From: Sinorhizobium shofinae
GTDB taxonomy: Bacteria > Pseudomonadota > Alphaproteobacteria > Rhizobiales > Rhizobiaceae
DNA: 64,000 bases
Assembly (NCBI GenBank): GCA_001704765.1
Contig: MBFK01000059.1
Location: forward strand, 288 to 64,287
Direction: 5' to 3'
This document shows, in pieces, positions 45,992-55,416 of the stretch. Made by a program: the position numbers and the translations under genes. The notes below the pieces were generated by a model. That model worked only from the letters and a program-made list of their open reading frames with translations. It ran no database searches and had not been told where the DNA came from. How positions within the stretch are numbered: position 1 is the stretch's first letter; each line of letters begins with the position of its first letter.

Positions 45992-46192
45992 ATGTCCCGT
46001 TTCCTGATCATCATCGGCCTCATCATCGTCGCCGTCGGTGTTCTTTGGCCCTGGCTCACGCGCATCGGCTTCGGCAGGCTGCCGGGCGACATTATGATCG
46101 TGCGCGAGAATTTCACCATCTACATTCCGATCACCACCGGCCTGCTGATCAGCATCCTCCTGACCGTGGTCCTCTGGCTCGTTAACCGGTAG
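45992..46192 (+). CDS. DUF2905 small membrane protein
   Basis: A 66-residue protein with two transmembrane helices (LIIIGLIIVAVGVLWPWL and IPITTGLLISILLTVVLWLV) joined by the family loop GFGRLPGDIMIVRENFTIY. Function is unknown. ATG 45992 gives the standard family N-terminus (MSRFL). It stands alone between a binding-protein remnant and the next membrane protein gene. Confidence 0.85.
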   Translation: MSRFLIIIGLIIVAVGVLWPWLTRIGFGRLPGDIMIVRENFTIYIPITTGLLISILLTVVLWLVNR

Positions 46193-46291
46193 GGGCCTTC
46201 CGCACGATCCGCCGTGGCGGGAAGGGAACGAATCCGATTTCGCTCGGTTATCTGATGGAAGTTAAGATCCTGAATCTCAAGCGAGCTTTTG

Positions 46292-47170
46292 ATGAGCGAC
46301 CCGGCCCGTCCTGTGACAACCCTTTCCGAGCCGCTGGTTGTGATATCGTCCAGCAAGCTCTCCTGGGCAGCAGTGTTCGCCGGCGTTGCCTTGGCACTCG
46401 CCATCCAATTTCTGCTTAATCTGCTCGGCGTCGGAATCGGCGCGGCAGCCTTCGATTCCGGCGGCGGCGGCAATCCGGGGCCCGGCACCTTCTCGATCGC
46501 GAGCGGCATCTGGTTCGCTCTTTCGGGCATCGTCTCGGCCTTTGCCGGCGGCTACCTGGCCAGCCGTCTGTCGGGCGGCAGGGGTACGACGACGGGCACC
46601 TATCACGGCCTGACGTGCTGGGCCGTCACGACGCTGATCGTCGTATATCTGCTGACGACCTCGGCCGGTGTATTGCTCGGCGGGGCACTGAGCGGGCTCT
46701 CCTCCGTCGTCAACGGCGCCGGGGGTACCGCCGCGACTGTAGCGACGACGGCAGCGCTGGCGACGGCAGACGACCCGTTCGCGGATATCGAGCGCCAGAT
46801 CCGCGCGACCATCGGCGGCAATGACCCGGCAGCGATGCGGGATGCAGCCGTGGCGTCGATCCGCGCCCTCGTCACCGGCGACGAGGCGGAGGCTGAAGAC
46901 GCGCGTAACCGCGCCGCCGACGCCCTTGCGCGGGCACAAAACCTTCCCCTCGATCAGGCGCGCGCCCAGGTCGAAGACTACGAGCAGACCTATCGCACGG
47001 CCGTTGAGGACGCACGGCGAATGGCCGCCGATGCGACGCATACGGCCGCGACCATCGACTCCAGCGGCGCATTTCTCGGTTTCTTCTCACTGCTGCTCGG
47101 AGCCGCTGCCGCCTGGGTTGGCGGCTGGTGCGGCACGCGTCGCCTCGACGCGTTGTCGGACGTGCCGTAG
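46292..47170 (+). CDS. Membrane protein with central acidic helical domain
   Basis: A 292-residue protein. Three or four hydrophobic segments lie in the first 145 residues (WAAVFAGVALALAIQFLLNLLG, IWFALSGIVSAFAGGYLASRL, LIVVYLLTTSAGVLLGGAL) and one at the C-terminus (FLGFFSLLLGAAAAWVGGWCGTR). Between them is a charged helical stretch (about 160-255) rich in Ala, Asp, Arg. Similar proteins are common in rhizobia, sometimes labelled PhnA-like, without known function. The gene faces the multidomain gene at 47246 tail to tail. Confidence 0.65.
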   Translation: MSDPARPVTTLSEPLVVISSSKLSWAAVFAGVALALAIQFLLNLLGVGIGAAAFDSGGGGNPGPGTFSIASGIWFALSGIVSAFAGGYLASRLSGGRGTTTGTYHGLTCWAVTTLIVVYLLTTSAGVLLGGALSGLSSVVNGAGGTAATVATTAALATADDPFADIERQIRATIGGNDPAAMRDAAVASIRALVTGDEAEAEDARNRAADALARAQNLPLDQARAQVEDYEQTYRTAVEDARRMAADATHTAATIDSSGAFLGFFSLLLGAAAAWVGGWCGTRRLDALSDVP

Positions 47171-47245
47171 GCCGAGTCCAACCGGGTCCAACGGGCTCCC
47201 CCGACGATGGCAACAACAATGCCGACGGGCAAGCCGGCAGACCAT

Positions 47246-49786
47246 TCAGACGATCGCCCGATCCCAGCCACCATAATGCTCCTCGCTGCGCGTCCCGCGC
47301 GGCAGGCTGAGGGCAATGAGGGCTATGCCGAGCGCGACATCCGCGAAGCTTGCCACCGTGCCGCCGGAGAGCAAGAACGGCGATCCCGCGACCCATGCGC
47401 CGAGCGCGACATTCATGAAGCGCACCGGACGGGCGACCTCCGCCATTGCGGTGACAGCAACCATGATGACGAGGCAGCCGACGACATGGTCGCTGTAATA
47501 GAGCGGCGGGGCGCTGTCGAAGATCAGCGGCGTCATCATTAGAGCAGCGCCGAGAAACACGCTCGTCACTAGCGTCCACGGGAAATTCACGCCACTGGTG
47601 ATGAATTCCTTGAGCAGCTCGGAAGCGGGCCTGTCGAGATCCGGTTCCGGTGACTGGTTCTGCGAAAGGGCGGGGCCGCCCATCCAGAAGGTCCGCCAGA
47701 ACGGCTGGCCAGCCTTCCTTGCCCGCCAGAGATACTGGATGGCCGCCAGTATCTCGTCGATCGAATAGGGAACCAACACGACGGTGACGGCAGCCTGGAC
47801 GATGCAGAGCGTGCAAAGCGCGCCGATCAGCGGCGGCTGGATGATGATGAAGGAGACGCTGACGATGCCGAGCGGGATGATAAGCAGGCCGAAGAGCAGC
47901 ACCATCCACGGCATGGTGCGCCAGCGGCGCTGATCGCCGATCGCGCCGGCGAGGATGTCGAGCGCATAGGCAAAGGCGCCGACGCCGGCATCGGCGATCG
48001 GAAAGCCCTTGGATACCCACGACGTCACCACGGCTTCGCTGCCATTGCGGACGGGAGCCTCGCCCGGGTCGAAGAAGGGGTCCCAGAGGCCGTCGATATG
48101 CCCCATCTGAAAGGCGGCAAGGTAGCGTGAGACGAACAGGCCGACAAAGGCGAGCGCCACGATCGGAATGCGCTGCGTGAAGGCGGAGGGGGAATAGCTC
48201 CAGCCGAGCGGTCGGTCGTCATCCGCCGCGAGCGCTCGACTGCTGATGCCAGGCGTCGGCGCGATCATGACGGCGAAGACCGGGATCAGCAGGCCGGCAA
48301 GCGTGTCGATGGCGTAGGCGGCAGCGCTGGTCGTCCAGAAGACCAGCGGCGCAAGCATGACCCAGACGCCGAGACCCGCCGTGATCCATTGCGCCCAGGA
48401 CCAGCGGCGATACATCCCGAGAAGCGCAAAGACCACGACAAGCAATCCCGACGCGATCTCGCTCATACCGAGACGCGCATTGCGGATGTCGGCCGACGCG
48501 ATCTCGTGCCCGAGGGCGGGCGGTGGCGGGGCGACGACAGGATCGAAAAGGCCGAGCGTCATCGGCGAGGCGACAAGCCACAGCCCCAGCGCGACGTTCA
48601 CAAGGGGCGCCCAGAGTGTGCGAAGCCGATGGCCCTTCACGGCGGCCTCGACCTCCATGTTGCTGCGCTCCAGCGGTGCTTCGAGCCGTCTTTTCGCCTG
48701 CTCGATCTCCGGCTCCGAAGCTGCAACGATCGAGGCTTCGAGCTTGTTCTTCTCGTACCAGTCGGTCGGATCCTGCTTGAGGCGCCGGATCATCTCCGGC
48801 AGGGTGCGGGCGAGGCTGTGTTTTGGCTCCCAGCCGATCAGGGTCCGGGCGCGGGAAATGTCGATCTCGAAATGGTCGTCCGAATTCTCGATCATCCACG
48901 GTTTGATGTCGCTCTCCTGATCGAGCACCTCCGTCTGCATCCATGACCCCGTCTTGGCGAGACCCTTTGGCAGGACGAAGGTGTGCCAGTCCTCGCCATG
49001 GAGAAGCCGCCCGATGCGCTTCTGCAGTTCCCCGTAGGAAAGCGTTTCCTCCTCGCCGACCAGCATCACGGTCTCGTCCGGCAATTCGGCGCGCCGGTCG
49101 ACGGTGCGCACGACGGCTTCGACCAGGTCGTCCTTGTGCAAATAGGGCTGTCCCGCCTCGAGATCGCCGGTGAACAGATAGGCGGTCGGCACCCGCTCGA
49201 AGATGCGGGCGATCTGCTGGGCGATGAAGGCGGCACGGCAATCCTCGTCATAGACGCCGGCGAGCCGCAGGATCACCGTCTTGATCTGGCGGCGCTCCTT
49301 GGCGATCATAGCTTCGGTCTCTGCCTTCGACTGAGGATAGGCCCAGGAAGGCTCGAGCGGCGAGTCCTCGTTGATCCGCACTCCTTTGCGCGGGCTCGGC
49401 GCATGCACCAGCAACGTGCTGGCAAAGATGAATTGCTCAGTCTCCAAGGCGTTGAGCGCCGCAATCAGCCGGCGCGTGCCCTGAATATTGACTGCGTCAT
49501 ATTTCGGGTCGTTCTTGCCCGTCGTGTCATAATAGGCGGCGAGATGGATCACTGAGGCCACGCGGCCGCCGCTGCGCTTGCGCACCTCCCCCACCGCCTT
49601 TCCGACGCTGTCATCGGAGGTAAGATCGATCTCGATTGTCTCCAGGCGATTCGACGATCCTTTCGGCGCAGCCACGTCCAATCCGATCACGCGGTATCGG
49701 TCCTTCAGGCCGCGCACGATTGCCTGTCCAAGAAAGCCACTCGAGCCGGTGATGAGAACGGTCGGTCGATCTGTGTCGTTCGGCAT
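47246..49786 (-). CDS. Multidomain protein: NAD epimerase + SPW repeats + VKOR-like membrane domain
   Basis: An 846-residue protein. Residues 1-320 are an extended SDR/epimerase: VLITGSSGFLGQAIVRGL (NAD loop), VIHLAAYYDT, YPQSKAE (YxxxK-type) and GDLEAGQPYLHKDDLVEAV. From about 390 come membrane helices with SPW-type blocks (WAQWITAGLGVWVMLAPLVFW). Around 600-720 is a VKOR-like four-helix part with the redox pair CTLC in PPLIGALCTLCIVQAAV. A second SPW set ends the protein. ATG 49786 begins the protein with the epimerase. The combination suggests membrane-tethered sugar-nucleotide or quinone-linked redox chemistry, not established. Convergent with the 46292 gene. Confidence 0.75.
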   Translation of the reverse strand: MPNDTDRPTVLITGSSGFLGQAIVRGLKDRYRVIGLDVAAPKGSSNRLETIEIDLTSDDSVGKAVGEVRKRSGGRVASVIHLAAYYDTTGKNDPKYDAVNIQGTRRLIAALNALETEQFIFASTLLVHAPSPRKGVRINEDSPLEPSWAYPQSKAETEAMIAKERRQIKTVILRLAGVYDEDCRAAFIAQQIARIFERVPTAYLFTGDLEAGQPYLHKDDLVEAVVRTVDRRAELPDETVMLVGEEETLSYGELQKRIGRLLHGEDWHTFVLPKGLAKTGSWMQTEVLDQESDIKPWMIENSDDHFEIDISRARTLIGWEPKHSLARTLPEMIRRLKQDPTDWYEKNKLEASIVAASEPEIEQAKRRLEAPLERSNMEVEAAVKGHRLRTLWAPLVNVALGLWLVASPMTLGLFDPVVAPPPPALGHEIASADIRNARLGMSEIASGLLVVVFALLGMYRRWSWAQWITAGLGVWVMLAPLVFWTTSAAAYAIDTLAGLLIPVFAVMIAPTPGISSRALAADDDRPLGWSYSPSAFTQRIPIVALAFVGLFVSRYLAAFQMGHIDGLWDPFFDPGEAPVRNGSEAVVTSWVSKGFPIADAGVGAFAYALDILAGAIGDQRRWRTMPWMVLLFGLLIIPLGIVSVSFIIIQPPLIGALCTLCIVQAAVTVVLVPYSIDEILAAIQYLWRARKAGQPFWRTFWMGGPALSQNQSPEPDLDRPASELLKEFITSGVNFPWTLVTSVFLGAALMMTPLIFDSAPPLYYSDHVVGCLVIMVAVTAMAEVARPVRFMNVALGAWVAGSPFLLSGGTVASFADVALGIALIALSLPRGTRSEEHYGGWDRAIV

Positions 49787-50114
49787 TTTGAAACCTTCGC
49801 GGGAGTTTTGCAGCAAACGTCCCTCCGAAGGGGAAGGTTCCGAAGCCTCCTCCATGCCTGCGGCGCAACCAGGATCGGGTTTGAACCGGGTCCTCACCTT
49901 CTGCGTCGGAGACGAGAGAATTGCTCGCGGTCGGATTCTCGGCTGGCGGCGCAACCATTCTGCGAGTGCCCGGCTGGCTCCGCAAGCACAGGCAGCCAAG
50001 GTCTGCGTCGCGGGAACAAGAGCCGCTCTCGGCTATTGTTGCAGGTGAGATCCGCCTTGCCATTTTGAGCGAACGCATCCCCGCCGCTCCTTGGCGCGAT
50101 CACAGGAGTTAGCA
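49787..50114. other. 328-base divergent gap
   Basis: Lies between the multidomain gene and the glycosyltransferase gene, which are divergent, and must contain both promoters. No confident promoter pair, operator or small gene was found. Confidence 0.35.
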
Positions 50115-51314
50115 ATGAAAATTGCCCAGATCGCCCCGCTAGCAGAACGTGTTCCGCCGAAGCTCTACGGCGGAACGGAAAGGATAGTTCATTGCCTTAC
50201 CGAAGAACTCGTCAGGCTCGGCCATGACGTCACGCTCTTTGCGAGCGGCGACTCGCTGACCCGTGCCAAGCTGGTACCCTGCTCCGAAGTCGCACTCAGG
50301 CTCAACCCGGACGTCGCTGACTTCCTTCCCCATCATGTCGTGATGCTCGAGGAGGTCCGGCGCCGTGCGCAGGAATTCGACGTCCTGCACTTCCATATCG
50401 ATCTTCTGCATTTTCCGCTGATCAGTGACTTCGCCGACAGGACCGTGACGACACTTCATACGCGTCTCGATCTACCGGATCTCCTCCCCTTCTATCGAAC
50501 CTTTTCGGGCATTCCCTTGGTGTCCATATCGGACGCCCAACGCCGCCCTATACCGCCCGTAAACTGGAGGGGCACCGTCTATCACGGCCTCGACCCGGCG
50601 GCCTTACCGTTTCGTGAAAAGCCCCGTGGCAACTATCTGGCCTTCCTCGGGCGCATTGCCCCGGAGAAGGGTCCGGACAGAGCGATCGATATCGCCACAC
50701 AGGCCGGCATGACCTTGAAGATCGCTGCAAAAGTGGACAAGGCGGATCGGGCCTACTGGGAGGCGGTCGTCGAGCCCATGGTGGCGAGCCATCCGAATGT
50801 CGAGTTCATCGGCGAGATCGACGAACAGGAGAAGGCGGACTTCCTGGGCGATGCGGCAGCGCTCGTCTTCCCAATCAACTGGCCGGAACCTTTCGGGCTG
50901 GTGATGATCGAAGCCATGGCCTGCGGCACGCCGGTACTCGGTTTCCGCCATGGTTCAGCTCCGGAGGTGATCGAAGACGGCGTGTCGGGAAACCTGGTCG
51001 ACACGGTGGCTGAAGCCGTCGAGAGGTTGGATGAGGTTCTGAGGCTCGACAGACGAAAGGTGCGCGAGGTCTTCGAACGCCGCTTCACGACCGAGCGGAT
51101 GACGCGCGACTATCTGGAAATCTATCGCAATCTTCCTGGCGTCCGCAGCGAGACGAGTGCGAAGCGCGGGGCTGCAGAGCGGATCGGCCTCGGGGTCGCC
51201 CACCAACCCTGGCGATCCTCAGGCAGCAAGAGCCCGGGGGCCATCCCGGTGGTCCTGGACGGACCCAAGACCGTCGGAACGGAGCAACCCCGCGGCGGAC
51301 GGCCCGGTCAGTAA
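50115..51314 (+). CDS. Glycosyltransferase family 4 protein
   Basis: A 399-residue GT-B transferase. The N-terminal acceptor domain has VPPKLYGGTERIVHCLTEELVRLGHDVTLFASGDS; the C-terminal donor domain has LAFLGRIAPEKGPDRAIDIA and the signature FPINWPEPFGLVMIEAMACGTPVLGFRHGSAPEVIEDG (in parts) with the ExFGxxxxE-type motif. Such proteins add hexoses to polysaccharide, glycolipid or small acceptors in the cytoplasm. The last 45 residues are Pro/Gly rich and atypical. ATG 50115 follows AGGAG. Its stop overlaps the convergent aldolase gene by seven bases. Confidence 0.85.
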   Translation: MKIAQIAPLAERVPPKLYGGTERIVHCLTEELVRLGHDVTLFASGDSLTRAKLVPCSEVALRLNPDVADFLPHHVVMLEEVRRRAQEFDVLHFHIDLLHFPLISDFADRTVTTLHTRLDLPDLLPFYRTFSGIPLVSISDAQRRPIPPVNWRGTVYHGLDPAALPFREKPRGNYLAFLGRIAPEKGPDRAIDIATQAGMTLKIAAKVDKADRAYWEAVVEPMVASHPNVEFIGEIDEQEKADFLGDAAALVFPINWPEPFGLVMIEAMACGTPVLGFRHGSAPEVIEDGVSGNLVDTVAEAVERLDEVLRLDRRKVREVFERRFTTERMTRDYLEIYRNLPGVRSETSAKRGAAERIGLGVAHQPWRSSGSKSPGAIPVVLDGPKTVGTEQPRGGRPGQ

Positions 51315-52135
51315 GACTTCTGCAGGTGTGAGGATGAGGCCACCTGTTGGGCGCCTTTCTCTGCCTGCCGCAGCGCCCGGTACTCGGCCATCGCGGCCAG
51401 GCCGGCGTCACGCAGCAGCGCCACGTCGTGCGGGCCGGCGATGACGCGATAGCCGCGGTCAATCAGTTCGGCGACAGAGGCGCCCGCATTCGGCACCGTC
51501 CCCATGATCTTGCCCGAGGCGAGAATTGCCTTCTCGGCCCGGGCAACCAGTTCGCGCACCTCCGGATGACCGGTCTGTTCGAGGCGGCCGATCGAACCGG
51601 CGAGATCGTTGACGCCGATGAAGATGATGTCGGCGCCCTCGGTTGCGGCGATCGCCTCGGCGTTTTCGACGGCCGTATAGGACTCGATCTGCACGGCGAT
51701 CAGCATGTTCTCGTTGGCTTTGTGGATATAGTCGGGCTCAAGCCCGAAGGTCGAGGCGCGTACCACCCCGGCCGCATAGCCGCGTATGCCCTCCGGCGGA
51801 TAGCGGCACGCCCGGACGGCCGCCAGCGCCGCCTCTGCCGTATCGACCGAGGGGATCATGACCGATTGCACGCCCGCATCGAGCACCCGCTTCAGGAAGA
51901 CATGGTCGTTCCAGGGGACCCGCACCAGCGCCGGCGAGGGCGTCGTCTCGATGGCGCGCAGCGTGTCGATGATCTCGCTGGTCTCGCCGACGCCATGCTC
52001 ATGGTCGACGAGCAGGAAATCGAAGCCGGCATGGCCGAGGATTTCCGCATTGGTCGGCGAGCCGCCGCCGACCCAGCATCCGAACGCGACATGACCGGCG
52101 GCAAGGTGGGCTTTCAGGCGATTGGGTGTGTACAT
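51308..52135 (-). CDS. HpcH/HpaI-family aldolase
   Basis: A 275-residue class II aldolase of the 4-hydroxy-2-oxoheptanedioate / 2-keto-3-deoxy-sugar-acid group. FDFLLVDHEHGVGE contains the catalytic His, AVQIESYTAVENAEAI the metal-binding Glu and FIGVNDLAGSIG the Asp; VMIPSVDTAEAA and YPPEGIRGYAAGVVRAS bind the substrate. It splits a 4-hydroxy-2-oxo acid into pyruvate and an aldehyde. Gene order places it after the TRAP transporter genes on the same strand (94 bases after dctP), so it should act on the imported acid. Confidence 0.88.
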   Translation of the reverse strand: MYTPNRLKAHLAAGHVAFGCWVGGGSPTNAEILGHAGFDFLLVDHEHGVGETSEIIDTLRAIETTPSPALVRVPWNDHVFLKRVLDAGVQSVMIPSVDTAEAALAAVRACRYPPEGIRGYAAGVVRASTFGLEPDYIHKANENMLIAVQIESYTAVENAEAIAATEGADIIFIGVNDLAGSIGRLEQTGHPEVRELVARAEKAILASGKIMGTVPNAGASVAELIDRGYRVIAGPHDVALLRDAGLAAMAEYRALRQAEKGAQQVASSSHLQKSY

Positions 52136-52229
52136 GGACAGTCAGCCTCGAATTTGACGGGATGGGAAGCATGGAGCGTCGTTCGGACGCACGGCGCCGT
52201 AATACGCTCCATGCCGATGGGCGAAGATC

Positions 52230-53243
52230 TCAGTTTGCGGCGCGCACCCGCTCGATCGTTTCGTTGAGCGCCTTGACGAGGTCCGGATTGGCGGAGGCCG
52301 CGAATTTTTCGGCAACCGGCTTGGTCTTCTCGCGGAAGCGGGCGATTTCCTCGGGTGGCAGCTTGGTGACCGTCATGCCGGAGGCGGCAAGCGCTTCGAC
52401 CGCCTTCTGATCGGCATCGCGGGAGAGCTGGCGCTGGAAGGCGGCCGCCTCGGTGGCGGCTGCCTGCAGCAGGTCCTTCTCCTCCTGGTCGAGCTTCTCC
52501 CAGAGGGGTTTCGAGAAAAGCAGGACCATCGGATTATAGGTGTGGCGCGTCAGCGTGATGTATTTCTGCACCTCGTTGAGCTTGGCCGTCAGGATGCTCG
52601 GCGCGGGGTTTTCCTGGCCGTCGACCGTGCCGGTCTCGAGCGCCGTATAGACTTCCGGGAAGGGCATCGGCACCGCATTGGCGCCGAGCGCCTGGAACAT
52701 TTCAAGGTAGATCGGCGACTGCACGACGCGGATCTTCAGGCCCTCGATGTCGTCGACCTTCTCGACGGGGCGGCGGCTGTTGGTGAGGTTGCGGAAGCCG
52801 AGCTCCCAATAGGCGAGCACGACGAGGTTCTTGTCCTCAAGTTCCTTGGCGAACGTCTTGCCGACCTCGCCGTCCATCACCGCGTCGGCTTCCTTGGTCG
52901 ATTCGAACAGGAAGGGCAGGTCGAGCACTGCGAAGTCGGGCGCAAGGCTCGCCATCAGCCCGGCATTCATCACGGACATCTGCAGAAGCCCGCCCTGCAG
53001 CGCGGTCACCGACTGAAGATCGCCACCGAGCATGCCGGCCGGGAAGACCTTGACGTCGATCTTGCCGCCGCTCTTTTCCTTGACGATCTCGGCGAACTTG
53101 CGCTGGCCGATGACGAGCGGCGAGCCTTCGGCGCCGGCGCTGGCGAAGCGGATCGTCTGCTCGTGGATCTCGGCGCTTGCCGTCAGCGGCACGGCCGAAG
53201 CCAGCATCAGACCGGTTATCACTGCCATCAATGTCTTACGCAT
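52230..53243 (-). CDS. TRAP transporter substrate-binding protein (DctP family)
   Basis: A 337-residue periplasmic protein. Residues 1-25 are a signal peptide (LMAVITGLMLASAVPLTASA). The DctP signature is seen in IRFASAGAEGSPLVIGQRKFAEIVKEKSGGKIDVKVFPAGMLGG (in parts) and in IRVVQSPIYLEMFQALGANAVPMPFPEVYTALETGTVDGQENP, which contains the Arg that binds the carboxylate of the ligand. Ligands are organic acids such as sugar acids. ATG 53243 follows GGAGGAAAC. Confidence 0.92.
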   Translation of the reverse strand: MRKTLMAVITGLMLASAVPLTASAEIHEQTIRFASAGAEGSPLVIGQRKFAEIVKEKSGGKIDVKVFPAGMLGGDLQSVTALQGGLLQMSVMNAGLMASLAPDFAVLDLPFLFESTKEADAVMDGEVGKTFAKELEDKNLVVLAYWELGFRNLTNSRRPVEKVDDIEGLKIRVVQSPIYLEMFQALGANAVPMPFPEVYTALETGTVDGQENPAPSILTAKLNEVQKYITLTRHTYNPMVLLFSKPLWEKLDQEEKDLLQAAATEAAAFQRQLSRDADQKAVEALAASGMTVTKLPPEEIARFREKTKPVAEKFAASANPDLVKALNETIERVRAAN

Positions 53244-53282
53244 ATCGTTTCCTCCTTGATACGATGCGACTTTTTTCGAAAA

Positions 53283-54563
53283 TCAGCGCCCCAGCCAGGC
53301 GGCGGGCCAAGTGACAAGTTCGGGAAAGGCGATCATCAGCGCCAGCACGATGAGCTGGGCGACCATGAAGGGCGTGACGCCCCGGATCACCGTTTCCATG
53401 TTGAGCCGCGAGACGCCGGCGACGACGTTCAGCACCGTGCCAACCGGCGGCGTGATGAGGCCGATGGAATTGTTGATGATGAACAGCACGCCGAAATAGA
53501 TCGGGTCGATGCCGGCTGCCTGCACCACCGGCACCAGCACCGGCGCGAGGATGAGGATGGTCGGCGCCATGTCCATTGCCGTGCCGACGATGACGACGAG
53601 GATCATGATCGCCAACATGAGCAGCTTCGGGCTGTCCATGAAGGGCGACAGGAGTTCGATCACCTGCCCAGGCAGATCGGCGATGGTGATCAGCCAGGCC
53701 GAGACGAGCGCGGCCGCTACGAGGAAGATGACGACGCTCGTCACCTTGGCGGAGGAGACGAAGACGGCGTAGAGCTGGCCGAGGCTGAGCTCGCGGTAAA
53801 TGCAGGTGGCGACGAAGATCGAATAGACGGCGGCCACCACGGCTGCCTCGGTCGGGGTAAACAGGCCGAATTTCAGCCCGAAGATGATGATCACCGGCAA
53901 GCCCAGCGCCCAGAGGCTTTCGCGCAGCGCCTGCAGCCGCTCAGCCCCGCTTGCGCGCGGCCTTAGCTCGATCTCCTCCTTGCGCACCATTAGCCACCAG
54001 GCGACCGCAAGGCCGGCACCGATCATCAGGCCCGGCGCAATACCGGCCATGAAGAGTTTCGAGATCGAGAGGTTGGCGGTGACGCCGAAAAGGATGAAGG
54101 CGATCGACGGCGGGATGATCGGTCCGATGACAGAGGCCGAGGCGACGAGGCCGGCGGAACGCGCCTTGTCGTGGCCGGCCTTAACCATCATCGGCACGAG
54201 AAGCGCTCCGAGCGCTGCCGCGTCGGCGACGGCCGAACCGGAGAGGGCGGAGAGAACACAAGCGGCGATGATTGCCACATAGCCGAGCCCGCCGCGCACA
54301 TGGCCGACGAGCGTGAGAGCAAGCTCCACGATCCGCTTCGACAGCCCGCCGGCATTCATCACCTCGCCCGCCAGCATGAAGAAGGGAACGGCGAGCAGCG
54401 TGAAGCTGTCGGTGCCGCCGACGAGGTTCTGCGCCAGGATCTGCGGATCGAACATGGCGAGCTGGACCATCAGCGCCACGCCGCAGATCAAGAGCGCATA
54501 GGCAATGGGCATGCCGATCGCCATGGCGGCGAGAAGGGCTGTGATGAAGACCAGAATTGTCAT
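53283..54563 (-). CDS. TRAP transporter large permease (DctM family)
   Basis: A 426-residue membrane protein with about 12 hydrophobic segments. Typical blocks are VPFFMLAGEVMNAGGLSKRIVELA, GSAVADAAALGALLVPMMVKAGHD, and FGVLFIINNSIGLITPPVGTVLNVVAGV. This subunit moves substrate with Na+ or H+. The gene lies 39 bases upstream of dctP and 115 bases downstream of dctQ, one operon. Confidence 0.93.
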   Translation of the reverse strand: MTILVFITALLAAMAIGMPIAYALLICGVALMVQLAMFDPQILAQNLVGGTDSFTLLAVPFFMLAGEVMNAGGLSKRIVELALTLVGHVRGGLGYVAIIAACVLSALSGSAVADAAALGALLVPMMVKAGHDKARSAGLVASASVIGPIIPPSIAFILFGVTANLSISKLFMAGIAPGLMIGAGLAVAWWLMVRKEEIELRPRASGAERLQALRESLWALGLPVIIIFGLKFGLFTPTEAAVVAAVYSIFVATCIYRELSLGQLYAVFVSSAKVTSVVIFLVAAALVSAWLITIADLPGQVIELLSPFMDSPKLLMLAIMILVVIVGTAMDMAPTILILAPVLVPVVQAAGIDPIYFGVLFIINNSIGLITPPVGTVLNVVAGVSRLNMETVIRGVTPFMVAQLIVLALMIAFPELVTWPAAWLGR

Positions 54564-54678
54564 CGCGGACCAACCTTTGCCGTCGATACTGGAGGGAAGA
54601 GACCACGCCCCTTGGATCGCGGCTGCAAACTTTCGGAGGCGCCGGTGCGGCGCGTTGAAACGTCGTCGGGCATCAACC

Positions 54679-55230
54679 TCAACGCGGCGGGGCGCTGCCC
54701 GGCGGTATCTGCGCGATGTCGAAATCCTCTTCCGATTCCCGGACGCCGATCAGTTCCTCGTCGCTGATCCGCCCGCTCAGCGAACGCAAGAGCGAAAGGC
54801 AGAACCAGGTGGCCGCGAAAGCCGTGAAGATCAGCACCGGCACGAAGAACCAGGCCTGGGAGATACCCATGACCGGCGTCGTCATGCCGAGATTGATGCC
54901 TGCCTGCTGCCAGGTTCCGGAGAAAATCAGCCAGGTCGTATAGAGCATCAACAGATTCGAGAGCACGAAGCAGACGAGGCGGCCCTTGCGTGACAGGCGC
55001 CTGACCAGCGTATCGACGCCGAGATGGGCCTGCTCGAACAGCGTCACCGCGGCGCCGAGAAAGACCATCCAGACGAAGAGCAGGCGCGACAGCTCCTCCG
55101 ACACGGAAATGCCGGTGTTGAAGGCATAGCGCAGGACGACATTGCCGAAGACCAGAACCAGCATGGCCGCAAGACAGGCGGCAAGCAGAAACTGCACGGG
55201 GTTCAGCAGGAATTTCCGGATCGCGATCAA
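54679..55230 (-). CDS. TRAP transporter small permease (DctQ family)
   Basis: A 183-residue protein with four membrane helices: LAAMLVLVFGNVVLRYAF, LLFVWMVFLGAAVTLFEQAHLGVDTL, LFVLSNLLMLYTTWLIF-like and MGISQAWFFVPVLIFTAFA. The start is read as TTG 55230 because GGAGGAGGAGC lies just upstream and family members begin near this point; ATG 55266 or 55299 would add 12-23 residues but have no good ribosome site. First gene of the TRAP operon, whose promoter must lie in the operator-bearing gap before the LacI gene. Confidence 0.88.
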   Translation of the reverse strand: MIAIRKFLLNPVQFLLAACLAAMLVLVFGNVVLRYAFNTGISVSEELSRLLFVWMVFLGAAVTLFEQAHLGVDTLVRRLSRKGRLVCFVLSNLLMLYTTWLIFSGTWQQAGINLGMTTPVMGISQAWFFVPVLIFTAFAATWFCLSLLRSLSGRISDEELIGVRESEEDFDIAQIPPGSAPPR

Positions 55231-55303
55231 GATAGCTCCTCCTCCGACGACGGCTGTCCCGATCATGCGCCTCAACACATGACCGCCTCCGGAAGCCAAT
55301 CAG

Positions 55304-55385
55304 ATGTAAGCGCTTACATAGCACTTTCAACCGACGTGTCAAATGGAATGTAAAAGGGCTGGAAAAACAGGTGTAAGCGTATACA
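55304..55385. promoter_or_regulatory. Pair of LacI-type operators between TRAP operon and regulator
   Basis: ATGTAAGCGCTTACAT (55304-55319) is a perfect palindrome; TGTAAGCGTATACA (55372-55385) is a near copy 67 bases further. Both have the central CG of LacI/GalR sites and flank the divergent start region, one toward dctQ and one 32 bases before the regulator start. Confidence 0.75.
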
Positions 55386-55416
55386 TATTTTAACGATGGA
55401 GGGAGAATCGATTCCC

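Noticed and set aside
55231-55299. Longer DctQ start at ATG 55299 or 55266
   Set aside because: No ribosome site in front of either, whereas TTG 55230 follows GGAGGAGGAGC and gives the usual family N-terminus.
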